DNA of 64,000 nt from Polynucleobacter necessarius. Its GTDB lineage: Bacteria; Pseudomonadota; Gammaproteobacteria; Burkholderiales; Burkholderiaceae. The notes beneath the pieces are model-generated. The model did no database searches. It was not told the DNA's origin and worked only from the letters and a program-made list of their open reading frames with translations. The position numbers and the translations under genes were made by a program. Location of the stretch: contig NZ_LT606949.1 of assembly GCF_900095215.1 (NCBI RefSeq), forward strand, positions 647,562 through 711,561, in the 5' to 3' direction. Below are positions 45,908-55,017 of this stretch, piece by piece. The stretch's first letter is position 1, and every line of letters starts with the position of its first letter.

Positions 45908-46970
45908 ATTATTTGCTCGCTTGACTGTTGCAGCCTTATCAATTCAATGTGCTTATGCGCAAAATACTCTGGGGTCTGTAAAGTTCCCAGGTATTGGCCG
46001 TAATGCCACTCCTGCCGAAGTCATGGCTTGGGATATTGATGTGCGCCCAGACTTTAAAGGCTTGCCAAAAGGATCTGGCTCTGTTCAGCAGGGTCAAGCA
46101 ATTTGGGAATCCAAGTGCGCTAGCTGTCATGGCATTTTCGGTGAATCTAATGAAATTTTTACTCCGATCGCAGGTGGCACCACTACTGATGACGTAAAGA
46201 CAGGAAGAGTGGCCTCTTTGGCTGATCGTAAGCAGTCTCAGCGCACTACTTTGATGAAAGTTCCCACGGCCTCTACGTTGTGGGATTACATCTATCGTGC
46301 TATGCCTTGGAATGCGCCTAGATCATTAACGCCGGATGATACGTATGCTCTAGTTGCATTTATTTTGAGCTTGGGTGAAATTGTTCCTGATGACTTCGTG
46401 CTGAGCAATACCAATATTGCCGACGTACAGAAGAAGATGCCCAATCGCAATTGCATGACACGTAATCATGGTTTCTGGAGTGTGAACGGTAAACCGGATG
46501 TGAATGGTTCATCTTGTATGACTAATTGCGTGCAGTTTGTGCAAATTGGCTCTACGCTTCCAGACTGCGCCAGAAATGCCCATGGCAATATTGCAGAGCC
46601 AAATCGTTTGTATGGGCCATATCGCGGCTCAGACTCAACCAAGCCACCGCTTGTTAAGTTGCCTGGAGCGACGGGTGAGGGCTTAGCCCATGCCGCTGAT
46701 ACCCATGCTGCCACTACAAAATGCCCTGCAGCATTGTTTAAAAATGAGAATTGCTCAGCATGTTATGCGCCTAATGCTAAATTGGTTTGGCCATCGATTG
46801 CCGATATTGCGGCGAAATATAAAGGGCAGAGCGGGGCTCAAGAAAAGCTCATGGCTAAGGTTAAAAACGGGGGTTCGGGAGTATGGTGGACGATTCCAAT
46901 GCCACCACAATCACAGTTATCGGATGAGGATAGGGCGGCTCTAGTGCATTGGGTGCTTACGGGGGAATAG
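45891..46970 (+). CDS. soxD: Diheme cytochrome SoxD, second heme motif mutated
   Basis: Cytochrome subunit of the SoxCD sulfur dehydrogenase, 359 residues, open throughout. A signal peptide precedes VKFPGIGRNATPAEVMAWDI. Heme 1 is intact (SKCASCHGIFG). The second heme site reads NCSACYAPNAKLVWPSI (46752-46766): CxxCY in place of CxxCH, so the axial histidine is lost by a CAT to TAT change, and a Trp stands where I expect Gly in LVGPSI. With soxC destroyed it has no partner. It overlaps the soxC end. Listed as CDS because the frame is open, but it is probably non-functional. Confidence 0.85.
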   Translation: MYKLDKLFARLTVAALSIQCAYAQNTLGSVKFPGIGRNATPAEVMAWDIDVRPDFKGLPKGSGSVQQGQAIWESKCASCHGIFGESNEIFTPIAGGTTTDDVKTGRVASLADRKQSQRTTLMKVPTASTLWDYIYRAMPWNAPRSLTPDDTYALVAFILSLGEIVPDDFVLSNTNIADVQKKMPNRNCMTRNHGFWSVNGKPDVNGSSCMTNCVQFVQIGSTLPDCARNAHGNIAEPNRLYGPYRGSDSTKPPLVKLPGATGEGLAHAADTHAATTKCPAALFKNENCSACYAPNAKLVWPSIADIAAKYKGQSGAQEKLMAKVKNGGSGVWWTIPMPPQSQLSDEDRAALVHWVLTGE

Positions 46971-47037
46971 GTTTACAGAAGGTTTTTTGAAATACCGCTA
47001 TATTTGATGCTAAGAGTAGATTATTAAAGGAGTTTTT

Positions 47038-47490
47038 ATGAATCAGCAGCGACGCAGTTTATTGAAATATTCAGCTGTTTTTGGCTTGATGGCTTCTGCG
47101 GGTCTTATTAGCGTAGCCCAAGCTCAAGAGTGGAATAAAGCCGCTTTTGAAGGCAAGAGTCTAGATGACGTATTCAAAATCTTGGGAGCAGGCAGTCCAG
47201 ATAAATCTGGCGCCGTGACTTTGAATGCTCCAGATATTGCTGAAAATGGCGCAGTAGTTCCAGTTGGGATTACTACAACGTTAAAAGCGGAGCAAATGGC
47301 AATCTTGGTTGAGAAAAACCCAAGCGCCTTGGCTGCGCGATTCTTCATTTCTTCTGGTACAGAACCATTTGTTACGACGCGCATCAAAATGGGTCAGACC
47401 TCTAACGTATATGCCTTGGTAAAAGCGGATGGCCATTGGAGTATGGCTGTTAAGGAAGTGAAAGTGATTTTAGGTGGTTGTGGCGGCTAA
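47038..47490 (+). CDS. soxY: Thiosulfate oxidation carrier subunit SoxY
   Basis: A 150-residue periplasmic carrier to which sulfur intermediates are attached. A Tat-type signal (QQRRSLLKYSAVFGLMASAG) precedes the mature domain, and the protein ends with the essential swinging-arm motif KVILGGCGG bearing the carrier cysteine. The ribosome site AAGGAG is visible before ATG 47038. Intact, despite loss of the enzymes that load and unload it. Confidence 0.95.
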   Translation: MNQQRRSLLKYSAVFGLMASAGLISVAQAQEWNKAAFEGKSLDDVFKILGAGSPDKSGAVTLNAPDIAENGAVVPVGITTTLKAEQMAILVEKNPSALAARFFISSGTEPFVTTRIKMGQTSNVYALVKADGHWSMAVKEVKVILGGCGG

Positions 47491-47544
47491 TCCCCCAATC
47501 TGACTAAACCCCATTAATTAATTACTAGATTACAAGAGGAAAAC

Positions 47545-47853
47545 ATGGCTGATCCAATGCGCGTTAGAGCTGCTGAGAACGGTGGAATTGTGGATGTAAA
47601 GATTTTGATGAAGCACGATATGGAATCTGGTCAGCGTAAAGATGCTGCCGGCAAAACGATTCCTGCATGGTTTATTAGCACCACTAATGTCAAAGCTAAT
47701 GGCAAAGATGTATTGAATGGTCAGTTTGGTCCAGCGGTTTCTAAGGATCCATTCTTGAACTTCAAATACAAAGGCGCTAAAGGCGACAAGATTGTAGTGA
47801 GCTGGGTAGATAGCAAAGGCGACAAGCGTACTGACGAAGCGACTGCTTCTTAA
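47545..47853 (+). CDS. soxZ: Thiosulfate oxidation carrier subunit SoxZ
   Basis: A 102-residue immunoglobulin-fold partner of SoxY. Blocks are VDVKILMKHDMESGQRKDAA, PAWFISTTNVKANGKDVLNG and DKIVVSWVDSKGDKRTDEAT. It has no signal and is co-exported with SoxY. It follows soxY by 54 bases with ribosome site AAGAGGAAA. Intact. Confidence 0.95.
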   Translation: MADPMRVRAAENGGIVDVKILMKHDMESGQRKDAAGKTIPAWFISTTNVKANGKDVLNGQFGPAVSKDPFLNFKYKGAKGDKIVVSWVDSKGDKRTDEATAS

Positions 47854-47908
47854 TTGCTGGTTGTATCCATAAATCTTTACCATCTCATGAGTTTTGAAAG
47901 GGTTGCAA

Positions 47909-48700
47909 ATGCAGCGTAAATTTAAATTAGGGCTAGCCTCTGGATTGTTGGCTACCTTATTAACAGTGTCATCGTCAGTCTCAGCGCAAAATATCGCGAG
48001 ATGATTGCTGATGGCAACCCTTCAGAATTGTATTAGGCGGCTGGTGAAGATTTATGGAAAAAGCCTGCTGGACCAAAGAATGCCACTTTAGAAAAGTGCG
48101 ATTTAGGTTTAGGGCCTGGAGCAGTGAAGGGCGCAGCAGCTCAGTTGCCGCGCTATTTCAAGGACACCAATAAGGTTCAAGATCTCGAGTCCCGTTTGAT
48201 GACTTGTATGTAAAAGCTACAAGGGCGTGCTCCGCAAGAGATGATTGATGCGCCGTTTCACAAAGGCCACAAGAAAGATATGGAGGCTATTGTTGCTTAC
48301 GTAGTTACCTTGTATAAGGGTGAAAAAATCAAAGTCAGCACAGCACATCCGAAAGAAAAAGCAATGTATGATATTGGTAAGCGCGCATTCTTTTTCCAAG
48401 GCGGTCCAATGGATTTCTCATGCGCCTCTTGTCATGGTGAAAATGGTACGCGTATTCTCTTGCAAGATTTGCCAAATATCACAACACAAAAAAGGTGCCG
48501 CTATGGGTTGGGGTTATTGGCCTGCATATCGAGTGTCACGTGGGCAGTTCTGGACGATGCAACAACGTTTAAACGATTGGTATCGTCAGCAGCGTTTCCC
48601 GTTCCCAATTTATGGCTCAGATGTGACGATTGCTTTGTCTATGTATATAGCAAAGACTGCTAATGGCGGAATAGTAGACACCCCTGTACTAAAGCGTTAA
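47909..48700 (+). pseudogene. soxA: L-cysteine S-thiosulfotransferase subunit SoxA, multiply broken
   Basis: SoxA of the SoxAX enzyme that couples thiosulfate to SoxY. A signal peptide (KFKLGLASGLLATLLTVSSS) begins at 47909. A frameshift near 47990-48000 leads to REMIADGNPSELY; TAG at 48034-48036 and TAA at 48211-48213 then interrupt (the latter inside MTCM then KLQGRAPQEMIDAP). The heme site SCASCHGENGTR is intact. An extra A in the run 48488-48493 shifts the frame before GAAMGWGYWPAYRVSRGQF. In RLNDWYRQQRFPFPIYG a Trp (48578-48580) stands where I expect the active-site cysteine of SoxA. The gene is dead by several criteria. Confidence 0.92.
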
Positions 48701-48719
48701 GGGATAAGAGATAAAGATC

Positions 48720-49359
48720 ATGAAAAATACAAATATCAAAAAGCTCTTAACTATCGCTGGATTTATTGTTGCTGCAAGTTTTTTTACAAAACGTAGCCGT
48801 TGCTCAACAAAAGAATGATCCAAAGTTCAACAAAATGATGTCCGATAGCTTTAAAGCCGAATGCATTGCGGGATTGGATCGTATTCAGCAAGATGAAACG
48901 CAAAAGTTTTGCTCAGATCCTGTGTTTGCAAACAGTAAGCGGGGCGAAAAGATGCGTGACAAGATTCAAAAAATGAATATGGACTCTATTAAACAGTCAT
49001 CAAATGGAAAATATATTGGCGATTGGAAAAAGGGTGAGGCAATTGCACAAAGCGGTCGCGGTGCAACGTGGACCGATAAGGCTGATACCGTTATTGGTGG
49101 TGGCTGTTATAACTGTCACCAAATTGATCCTAAAGAGATTTCCTATGGAAATATCGGCTCATCATTAACGGGTTATGGAAAACTTCGCGGCTACTCAAAC
49201 AAAGTGGTGACTTATATGTGGAATCGCATCAATAACTCCAAGGAATATAACGCGTGTAGCAATATGCCACGTTTTGCTCACTTCAAACTCTTAAATGAGC
49301 AGCAGATTCAAGATGTCATGGCATTGCTGCTTGATCCTGAATCGCCAGTAAACAAGTAA
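48720..49359 (+). pseudogene. soxX: SoxX cytochrome, frameshift in signal peptide
   Basis: Monoheme cytochrome partner of SoxA. ATG 48720 opens MKNTNIKKLLTIAGFIVAAS, but a run of seven T (48779-48785) has one base too many. Removing one T gives SFLQNVAVAQQKNDPKFNKM and joins the signal to the mature protein. The mature frame is intact from there to 49359, including heme motif GGGCYNCHQIDPKEISYG and a candidate Met ligand in CSNMPRFAHF. A TTG at 48766 could start in the mature frame but without a full signal, so export and heme attachment would fail. Confidence 0.85.
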
Positions 49360-49371
49360 GAAATCAAAAAG

Positions 49372-49392
49372 ACAGGCCGACAGGCCTGTTTT
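49372..49392 (+). terminator. Hairpin with T-run between soxX and soxB
   Basis: Stem ACAGGCC / GGCCTGT with loop GACA, followed by TTTT. It lies 12 bases after soxX and 16 before soxB, so it may terminate or attenuate the transcript before soxB. Confidence 0.65.
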
Positions 49393-49407
49393 CACAAGGG
49401 AAAAATT

Positions 49408-51138
49408 ATGTCTTTAAGTCGTCGTGATTTTTTGCAGGCTTTGGCCATTGCTTCTGCAGGTGGCATGAGCTTGCAATCCAATTTTGTAAATGCACAAACA
49501 ACTGCGTAAAAATTTTATGACTTGCCTAAATTTGGCAATGTGCATTTCCTGCATTTCACGGACTGTCATGCGCAATTGTTACCAATTTATTTCCGTGAGC
49601 CAAACGTCAATCTAGGTATCGGCTCTCAAGAGGGTAAAACTCCGCACTTGGTTGGCGAATATTTCTTAAAAGCCAATGGTATTGCGCCAGGTACACGTGA
49701 TGCCAATGCGTTTACCTATTTAGATTATGTGGCTGCTGCCCAGAACTATGGCAAGATTGGTGGCTTTGCTCATATGACTACGCTGATCAAGCAAATGAAA
49801 GCCAGTCGTCCTGGCGTCTTATTACTTGATGGTGGCGATACTTGGCAAGGCTCTGGTACTGCTCTCTGGACCAATGGTCAAGATATGGTTGATGTCGCCC
49901 TAGCATTGGGTGTGGATGTAATGACTCTTCACTTGGAGATGACTCTTGGCGAAAATCGGGTGATGGAAATCGTGAACGGCGACTTCAAAGGTAAGGTTTC
50001 CTTCATCGCGCAAAATATTAAGACATCAGACTTTGGTGATGCGGTATTCAATGCTTATGTCATGAAAGTGCAGAACGGTATTCAGGTTGCCATTATTGGT
50101 CAGGCCTTCTCATATACCCCGATTGCAAATCCGCGTTATTGCACACCAGATTGGACGTTTGGCATTCAAGAAGAGCATATGCAAAAGACGATTGATGAGG
50201 TGAGATCGACAGGCGCTAAGGTAGTGGTACTGCTCTATCACAACGGTATGGATGTGGATTTAAAGATGGCGTCTCGCGTACGCGGTTTGGATGCGATTTT
50301 AGGTGGTCACATTCATGATGGTGTTCCGATCCAAGTTAAGGTGAAGAATGCGGGTGGAGTTGCTCTGGTTACCAATGCTGGATCGAATAGTAAATTCTTG
50401 GGTGTGCTGGATTTTGATGTGAAGGGCAGCAAGCCAGTAGATTTCCGGTACAAGTTACTGCCAATCTTCTCCAATATGATTCCGGCAGACTCAACTATGA
50501 GTAAGTTGATCACCAAGGTCAGGGCACCATATGAGGCTAAGCTGAATGAGAAATTAGCTACGACTGAGGGTCTTTTATACCGCCGCGGTAATTTCAATGG
50601 CAGTTTTGATCAACTGATATTGGATGGCCTCATGGCACAGAAGAATGCGGAGATCGCTTTTTCACCTGGCTTCCGCTGGGGAACTAGCTTATTACCAGGT
50701 CAGGCGATTACACGTGAAAATCTCCTGGATCAAACGGCAATTACTTACCCGTATACGACTGTTACCAATATGAGTAGCGAGACAATCAAAACCATTCTTG
50801 AGGATGTGGCGGACAACTTATTTAATCCCGATCCGTATTACCAGCAGGGTGGCGATATGGTGCGTGTTGGCGGCATACAATACACCATTGATCCACCCAA
50901 ATCGGCTGGAAAACGTATCACTGATATGCGTTTAAATGGCAAGCCTATCGAGGCCAGCAAGAATTATAAAGTGGCGGGTTTGGCGCCGGTTAGTGAAGAG
51001 GCGAAAAATGCTGGCGGTGAGCCTATTTGGGACGTGATTGAGCGTCACTTGCGTGATGTCAAAGTTGTTAAAGCGGTAAAGCTCAATGAGCCAATTATCA
51101 AAGGAGTCTCCAACAATCCTGGTATGGCTCCAATCTAA
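49408..51138 (+). pseudogene. soxB: SoxB sulfate thioesterase, stop between Tat signal and mature enzyme
   Basis: SoxB hydrolyses sulfate from SoxY using two Mn ions. ATG 49408 gives a Tat signal (SLSRRDFLQALAIASAGGMS) that ends in TAA at 49507-49509. The same frame continues KFYDLPKFGNVHFLHFTDCH and is open to 51138. Metal-ligand blocks are HFTDCHAQL, LLLDGGDTWQGSGTALW, and ILGGHIHDGVPI (I expect GGHTHD). The stretch MTLHLEMTLGENRV differs from the pattern I expect for SoxB (MTGHWEFTYG), suggesting relaxed constraint. Internal initiation would give a cytoplasmic protein without SoxY access. Confidence 0.9.
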
Positions 51139-51159
51139 TAACATTCATCGAATGGTCAT

Positions 51160-51597
51160 ATGAAAAAACTACTTTCCTTTCTTGCTGCTCTGGCTCTTGC
51201 TTTAGGGTTCTGCTCCATTGCAACAGCCCAATCCACCGGCAATACTAAGGTGGTTTATCACATTGACGATGCTGAGACTCAGGGCTTAAATGGTCTACGC
51301 AACATTCGCAATCATTTGGATGTGTCGCCACAAACCACCATTATTGGTGTTACTCATGCTAGTGGCGTCGATTTACTAATGGAAGGCGCCAAAGATAAGA
51401 AAAACAATACGGAGTACGCTCCATTAGCTTCCGCTTTAAAGTCTCGCGGTGTGAAGTTTGAGGTTTGTGAGATTACTCTGAAGAACCGCAATCTAAAGAA
51501 AGACCAATTTATTCTGGATGCGGATTTCACGCCATCAGGTGTGGTACGTGTAGCTGATCTGCAGTACAAGGATGGCTTTGCATACATTAAGCCATAA
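51160..51597 (+). CDS. Exported DsrE-family protein
   Basis: A 145-residue periplasmic DsrE/F-like protein. A signal peptide (SFLAALALALGFCSIATAQS) precedes KVVYHIDDAETQGLNGLRNI, GVTHASGVDLLMEGA and a C-terminal cysteine in FEVCEITLKNRNL. DsrE-like proteins bind or move sulfane sulfur, and such genes often follow soxB. It starts 21 bases after soxB. Intact. Confidence 0.82.
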   Translation: MKKLLSFLAALALALGFCSIATAQSTGNTKVVYHIDDAETQGLNGLRNIRNHLDVSPQTTIIGVTHASGVDLLMEGAKDKKNNTEYAPLASALKSRGVKFEVCEITLKNRNLKKDQFILDADFTPSGVVRVADLQYKDGFAYIKP

Positions 51598-51605
51598 GCA
51601 GCCGC

Positions 51606-52633
51606 ATGAATTGTTTTAAAAGTTTTCTTAGGATCCTTTTGGGATCCTTTGTCTTTTATGGTCTAGCCTTTTGGCAGGGTAGGCCTGCCGATACAGTTCA
51701 GTTAAAACCCATTCAGGTGACGCCGCATACGTATTTTGTTCAAGGTTTTCCGGAAATGGGAAGTAGCGCCAATCAGAATTTCATATCCAATGCTGGATTT
51801 GTTGTAACTCCTGCTGGCGTGGTAGTTGTTGACGCTTTAGGCTCACCCATTCTTGCCTAAAAGTTAATTGCAGAAATTAAAAAGATTACTCCGCAAAAAG
51901 TTGTTGCACTTATCGTGAGTCATGACCATGCTGATCATGTGTATGGTTTACAGGAATTTAAACAAATTGGTGCAAAGATTTATGCGCAGGGAGAGGGGCG
52001 AAATTACCTTTCTTCTGAAATTGCAAAACAACGTTTAAGTGCATCCAGAATCGATTTTCCTCCTTGGGTAAATGCCAATACAAGGTTGGTTGCTTCCGAT
52101 GAATGGATTGATTAAAAAACAAGGTTGATGATCGGGAGTACCGATTTCTTTATTAGCAGAGTGGGGCCTGCACATGCTCCAGAGGATCTGATGGTGTACG
52201 TGCCATCAGAAAAGGTGCTTTTTGCTGGGGACTTGGTTTTTAGAGAACGCATCCAATTTGTAGGAAATGCGGATAGCAAGGGGTTGTTAATTGCGCTGGA
52301 TGAAATAGAAAAACTGAATCCCAGTTTCGTGATTCCGGGGCATGGAAATTATTCGATTAAGCCTGCTGAGGACATCGCTTTTACCAGGGATTGAAATACC
52401 TGCGCGAATCGATCTCCAAGGCTGCCATCAATATGGATCCCTTTGAGGATGCTTACAAGCAGGCTGATTGGTCAGAATACGAAGGAATGCCTTTATTTAG
52501 AGCGGCCAACCGGATGAATGCCTATAATGTCTACCTGTCTATACAGGCAGAGTACGGCAAATTCCCCCTTTGGGCCTTAAAATGGAGGATTAATGCTAAA
52601 TCCTTGATTTGTAATGGAAATGGCTTTCCCTAG
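51606..52633 (+). pseudogene. SoxH-like metallo-beta-lactamase-fold hydrolase, two stops and a frameshift
   Basis: Exported MBL-fold protein of the SoxH/quinoprotein-relay type. The N-terminal part (LLGSFVFYGLAFWQGRPADT; VQGFPEMGSSANQNFISNAG) ends at TAA 51858-51860. The same frame resumes with the zinc motif LIVSHDHADHVYGLQEFKQI, is cut by TAA at 52113-52115, and continues to ALDEIEKLNPSFVIPGHGNY. A lost T near 52392 shifts the last part (KYLRESISKAAINMDPFEDA, LFRAANRMNAYNVYLSIQAE). The metal-site HxHxDH reading HDHADH is still visible. The exact end is uncertain. Confidence 0.85.
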
Positions 52634-52931
52634 AACCCTTTTTGCAATCCTATTGGGCGCTCTAATCAGCGTACCAGTGATTGCTGCTCCGGATTTGGCG
52701 AATGGTAAGGCCATTGATCAACAAAAGTGCTATGCCTGCTATGCTAGGAAAAGTGGCTTTGGTAATGGGGATATGATTTATACCCGCTCGGATAGCAAAG
52801 TGAAGTCCTTAGCAAATGTGAAGAAGATGGTTTCTCTCTGTAATACCGAGCTCCGTCTCGATTTATTTCCGGAAGATGAAGCGGATGTTGCTGCTTTTCT
52901 CAATCAACAGTTTTATAAATTTACACCTTAA
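52614..52931 (+). CDS. Small cytochrome-c-like protein with mutated heme motif
   Basis: A 105-residue exported protein related to c-type cytochromes of sox clusters. The signal peptide LFAILLGALISVPVIAAPDL precedes NGKAIDQQKCYACYARKSGF (52728-52742 encodes CYACY). The expected CxxCH has Tyr in place of the heme-ligand His, again a TAT codon one transition from CAT. The rest (VKKMVSLCNTELRLDLFPED, VAAFLNQQFYKF) is well kept. Start ATG 52614 or 52620. The frame is open, but covalent heme attachment and ligation would be impaired. Confidence 0.75.
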   Translation: MEMAFPRTLFAILLGALISVPVIAAPDLANGKAIDQQKCYACYARKSGFGNGDMIYTRSDSKVKSLANVKKMVSLCNTELRLDLFPEDEADVAAFLNQQFYKFTP

Positions 52932-52951
52932 TTTTTCAAGATACAGTCGCC

Positions 52952-54073
52952 ATGGATGTTGTTGATATCAGATCATTAAGTCAGTCCGTTCTCTGGGCAA
53001 CCTTTGCCATGACCTTTTTTCTCGGCGCGGTCATGCAAAAGACAGGCTTTTGTAGCATGGGTGCCGTATCCGATGTTTTCATTATGTCTAGCTGGGATCG
53101 CCTAAAGCAATGGTTCCTGGCAATTGGTGTTGCCATTATTGGCTTTGCTTTCATGTCGTACTTTGGGGTGATTGACCCACTGAAAAGCATGTATACAGGT
53201 AATAAATTTTTATGGCTTTCAACAATTGTTGGAAGCATCTTATTTGGTTTTGGTATGGTATTGGCTTCGGGGTGTGGCAGCAAAACCTTAGTACGCATTG
53301 GTGGCGGCAATCTAAAGTCTGTGATTGTTTTTATGGTGCTTGGTCTTACGGCATATATGACAATGCGTAGTTTCTTGGGCGTTATCCGTATTAATACTTT
53401 GGATACATTTTTTATCGCATTCAATACACCACAAGATCTGCCGAGTCTTTTAAGTGCCCCACTCGGTATTGCGCGTCCAAATCTTCACTTGGCCATGGGC
53501 TTAATCATTGGTGCTGCATTTATTACCTACGCCTTGGTCAGCAAAGCTTTTTGGACTGCTGAAAACATCTTTGCTGGTGTGGCTGTAGGACTAGCTATCT
53601 GTGCTGTATGGTGGGTATCAGGGAGTCTTGGTTATGTTGCTGAAGATCCAAATACTTTAGAAGAAGTGTTTTTGGTAACGAACTCCGGTCGTATGGAGAG
53701 TCTTTCTTTTGTAGCCCCATACGCTTATTCGCTTGATTGGTTAATTATGTACAGCGATACCTCTAAAGTATTAACAGTGGGCATTACGGCTGTTTTGGGA
53801 ATGATTCTGGGTTCCGCTGCAATCTCGATTGCGACAAAATCATTCCGCTGGGAATCCTTCCGCAATACCGAAGATACCGCTAATCATTTGGTTGGTGCCG
53901 CATTGATGGGATTTGGCGGTGTAACTGATTTGGGTTGTACGGTAGGGCAGGGCTTGAGTGGAATCTCTACTCTTGCCATTGCTTCATTGCTGGCTTTGCC
54001 CGGATTTATTTTTGGAGCCTATTTGGGTTTGCGTTACTTGCAGGTACGCCTTGCTCCCAACCCTTGTAGTTAA
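52952..54073 (+). CDS. YeeE/YedE-family sulfur (thiosulfate) transporter
   Basis: A 373-residue inner-membrane protein with about nine or ten hydrophobic helices. The three conserved cysteine motifs of the family are present: MQKTGFCSMGAVSDVFIMSS, MVLASGCGSKTLVRIGGGNL and GGVTDLGCTVGQGLSGIST. In YeeE these cysteines pass thiosulfate through the membrane. It follows the cytochrome gene by 20 bases. Intact, in contrast to the sulfur-oxidising enzymes. Confidence 0.88.
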   Translation: MDVVDIRSLSQSVLWATFAMTFFLGAVMQKTGFCSMGAVSDVFIMSSWDRLKQWFLAIGVAIIGFAFMSYFGVIDPLKSMYTGNKFLWLSTIVGSILFGFGMVLASGCGSKTLVRIGGGNLKSVIVFMVLGLTAYMTMRSFLGVIRINTLDTFFIAFNTPQDLPSLLSAPLGIARPNLHLAMGLIIGAAFITYALVSKAFWTAENIFAGVAVGLAICAVWWVSGSLGYVAEDPNTLEEVFLVTNSGRMESLSFVAPYAYSLDWLIMYSDTSKVLTVGITAVLGMILGSAAISIATKSFRWESFRNTEDTANHLVGAALMGFGGVTDLGCTVGQGLSGISTLAIASLLALPGFIFGAYLGLRYLQVRLAPNPCS

Positions 54074-54092
54074 TTTCTAATACGGCTGAATA

Positions 54093-54530
54093 ATGCAAAT
54101 TGATTGGATATCTTTTACCCCCATTCCTTCCTTGCTAGGCGGGATGATTCTGGGGGTTGCAGCAGCCTTATATGTTTTATTGCATGGACGTATTTTGGGA
54201 GTTAGTGGAATTATTGCCGGATTGCTACATCCAAAATTGAGCGATTCAGCCTGGCGCATTAGCTTGGTTTTGGGATTGATTAGCGCGTCTTTTCTGGCGG
54301 CATTATGCTTTGGCATCTTTCCCGTGGTAGAGATTGAGTCGGATTGGCTGGCGATTGTGATAGCCGGTCTTTTGGTTGGATTTGGCGCCCATTATGGCTC
54401 CGGCTGTACTAGTGGGCATGGCATCTGCGGACTTGCTCGCTTGTCACCGCGTTCGCTGGTTGCCACCCTGTCATTTATGGGCGCAGGCTTCTTGACTGTT
54501 TTCGTTCTGCGTCACTTGATTGGGGTCTAA
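54093..54530 (+). CDS. YeeE/YedE half-transporter, PmpA-like
   Basis: A 145-residue membrane protein with four hydrophobic helices and the family motif FGAHYGSGCTSGHGICGLAR, the conserved pore cysteine region. The N-terminus SLLGGMILGVAAALYVLLHG and the C-terminal LSFMGAGFLTVFVLRHL are typical. It pairs with the next gene, two bases downstream, to make a two-subunit sulfur transporter; a homologous pair at 37408-38518 is broken in both halves. Intact. Confidence 0.85.
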   Translation: MQIDWISFTPIPSLLGGMILGVAAALYVLLHGRILGVSGIIAGLLHPKLSDSAWRISLVLGLISASFLAALCFGIFPVVEIESDWLAIVIAGLLVGFGAHYGSGCTSGHGICGLARLSPRSLVATLSFMGAGFLTVFVLRHLIGV

Positions 54531-54531
54531 G

Positions 54532-54979
54532 ATGAAAAAACATTTTGGCCTTCTGAGTCAGTATGCAATTGGCGTCCTTTTTGGTTGGGGTTTGATCATC
54601 TCAGGCATGAGTAACCCTCAAAAGGTGTGGGGTTTTTTTGGATTTGACTGGCAACTGGGATCCTTCGTTGATGTTTGTGATGTTGGGTGCTGTATTAGTG
54701 GGTTTATGTGGTTTCTATGTGGTTAGCAAAAGAACAGAAGCTTTTTGTGGCGGCGCCATACACATCCCAACTCGTACGGATATCTCGAAGCCACTCATTG
54801 TTGGCAGCCTCATTTTTGGCGCAGGCTGGGGGATTGCCGGATTTTGCCCGGGTCCAGCCCTCGTTGCCTTGGGTGTCGGTCACCTCAAAGCTTTGGTATT
54901 TGTGGTTTCCATGCTGATCGGGATGGAGCTCTGCGAATGCTTCTTTGTAGCCCACAAACATCTGACAAGCCTGATTTAG
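54532..54979 (+). pseudogene. YeeE/YedE partner, PmpB-like, frameshifted
   Basis: Second half of the transporter. ATG 54532 gives KHFGLLSQYAIGVLFGWGLI and SGMSNPQKVWGFF. The frame then changes at a run of seven T (54633-54639), and removing one T gives VWGFLDLTGNWDPSLMFVML. The remainder (VGSLIFGAGWGIAGFCPGPA, LVALGVGHLKALVFVVSMLI) includes the conserved cysteine and ends at 54979. With this half lost, the intact PmpA-like partner may be non-functional. Confidence 0.82.
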
Positions 54980-55017
54980 AATCTCTCTATCCCTATTTGT
55001 TCAATATAGAGGGTCTC

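Noticed and set aside
54745..55017. Longer start for the DUF442 protein at 54745.
   Set aside because: The extension overlaps the transporter gene in another frame and shows no protein-like conservation; ATG 55018 gives the normal N-terminus.
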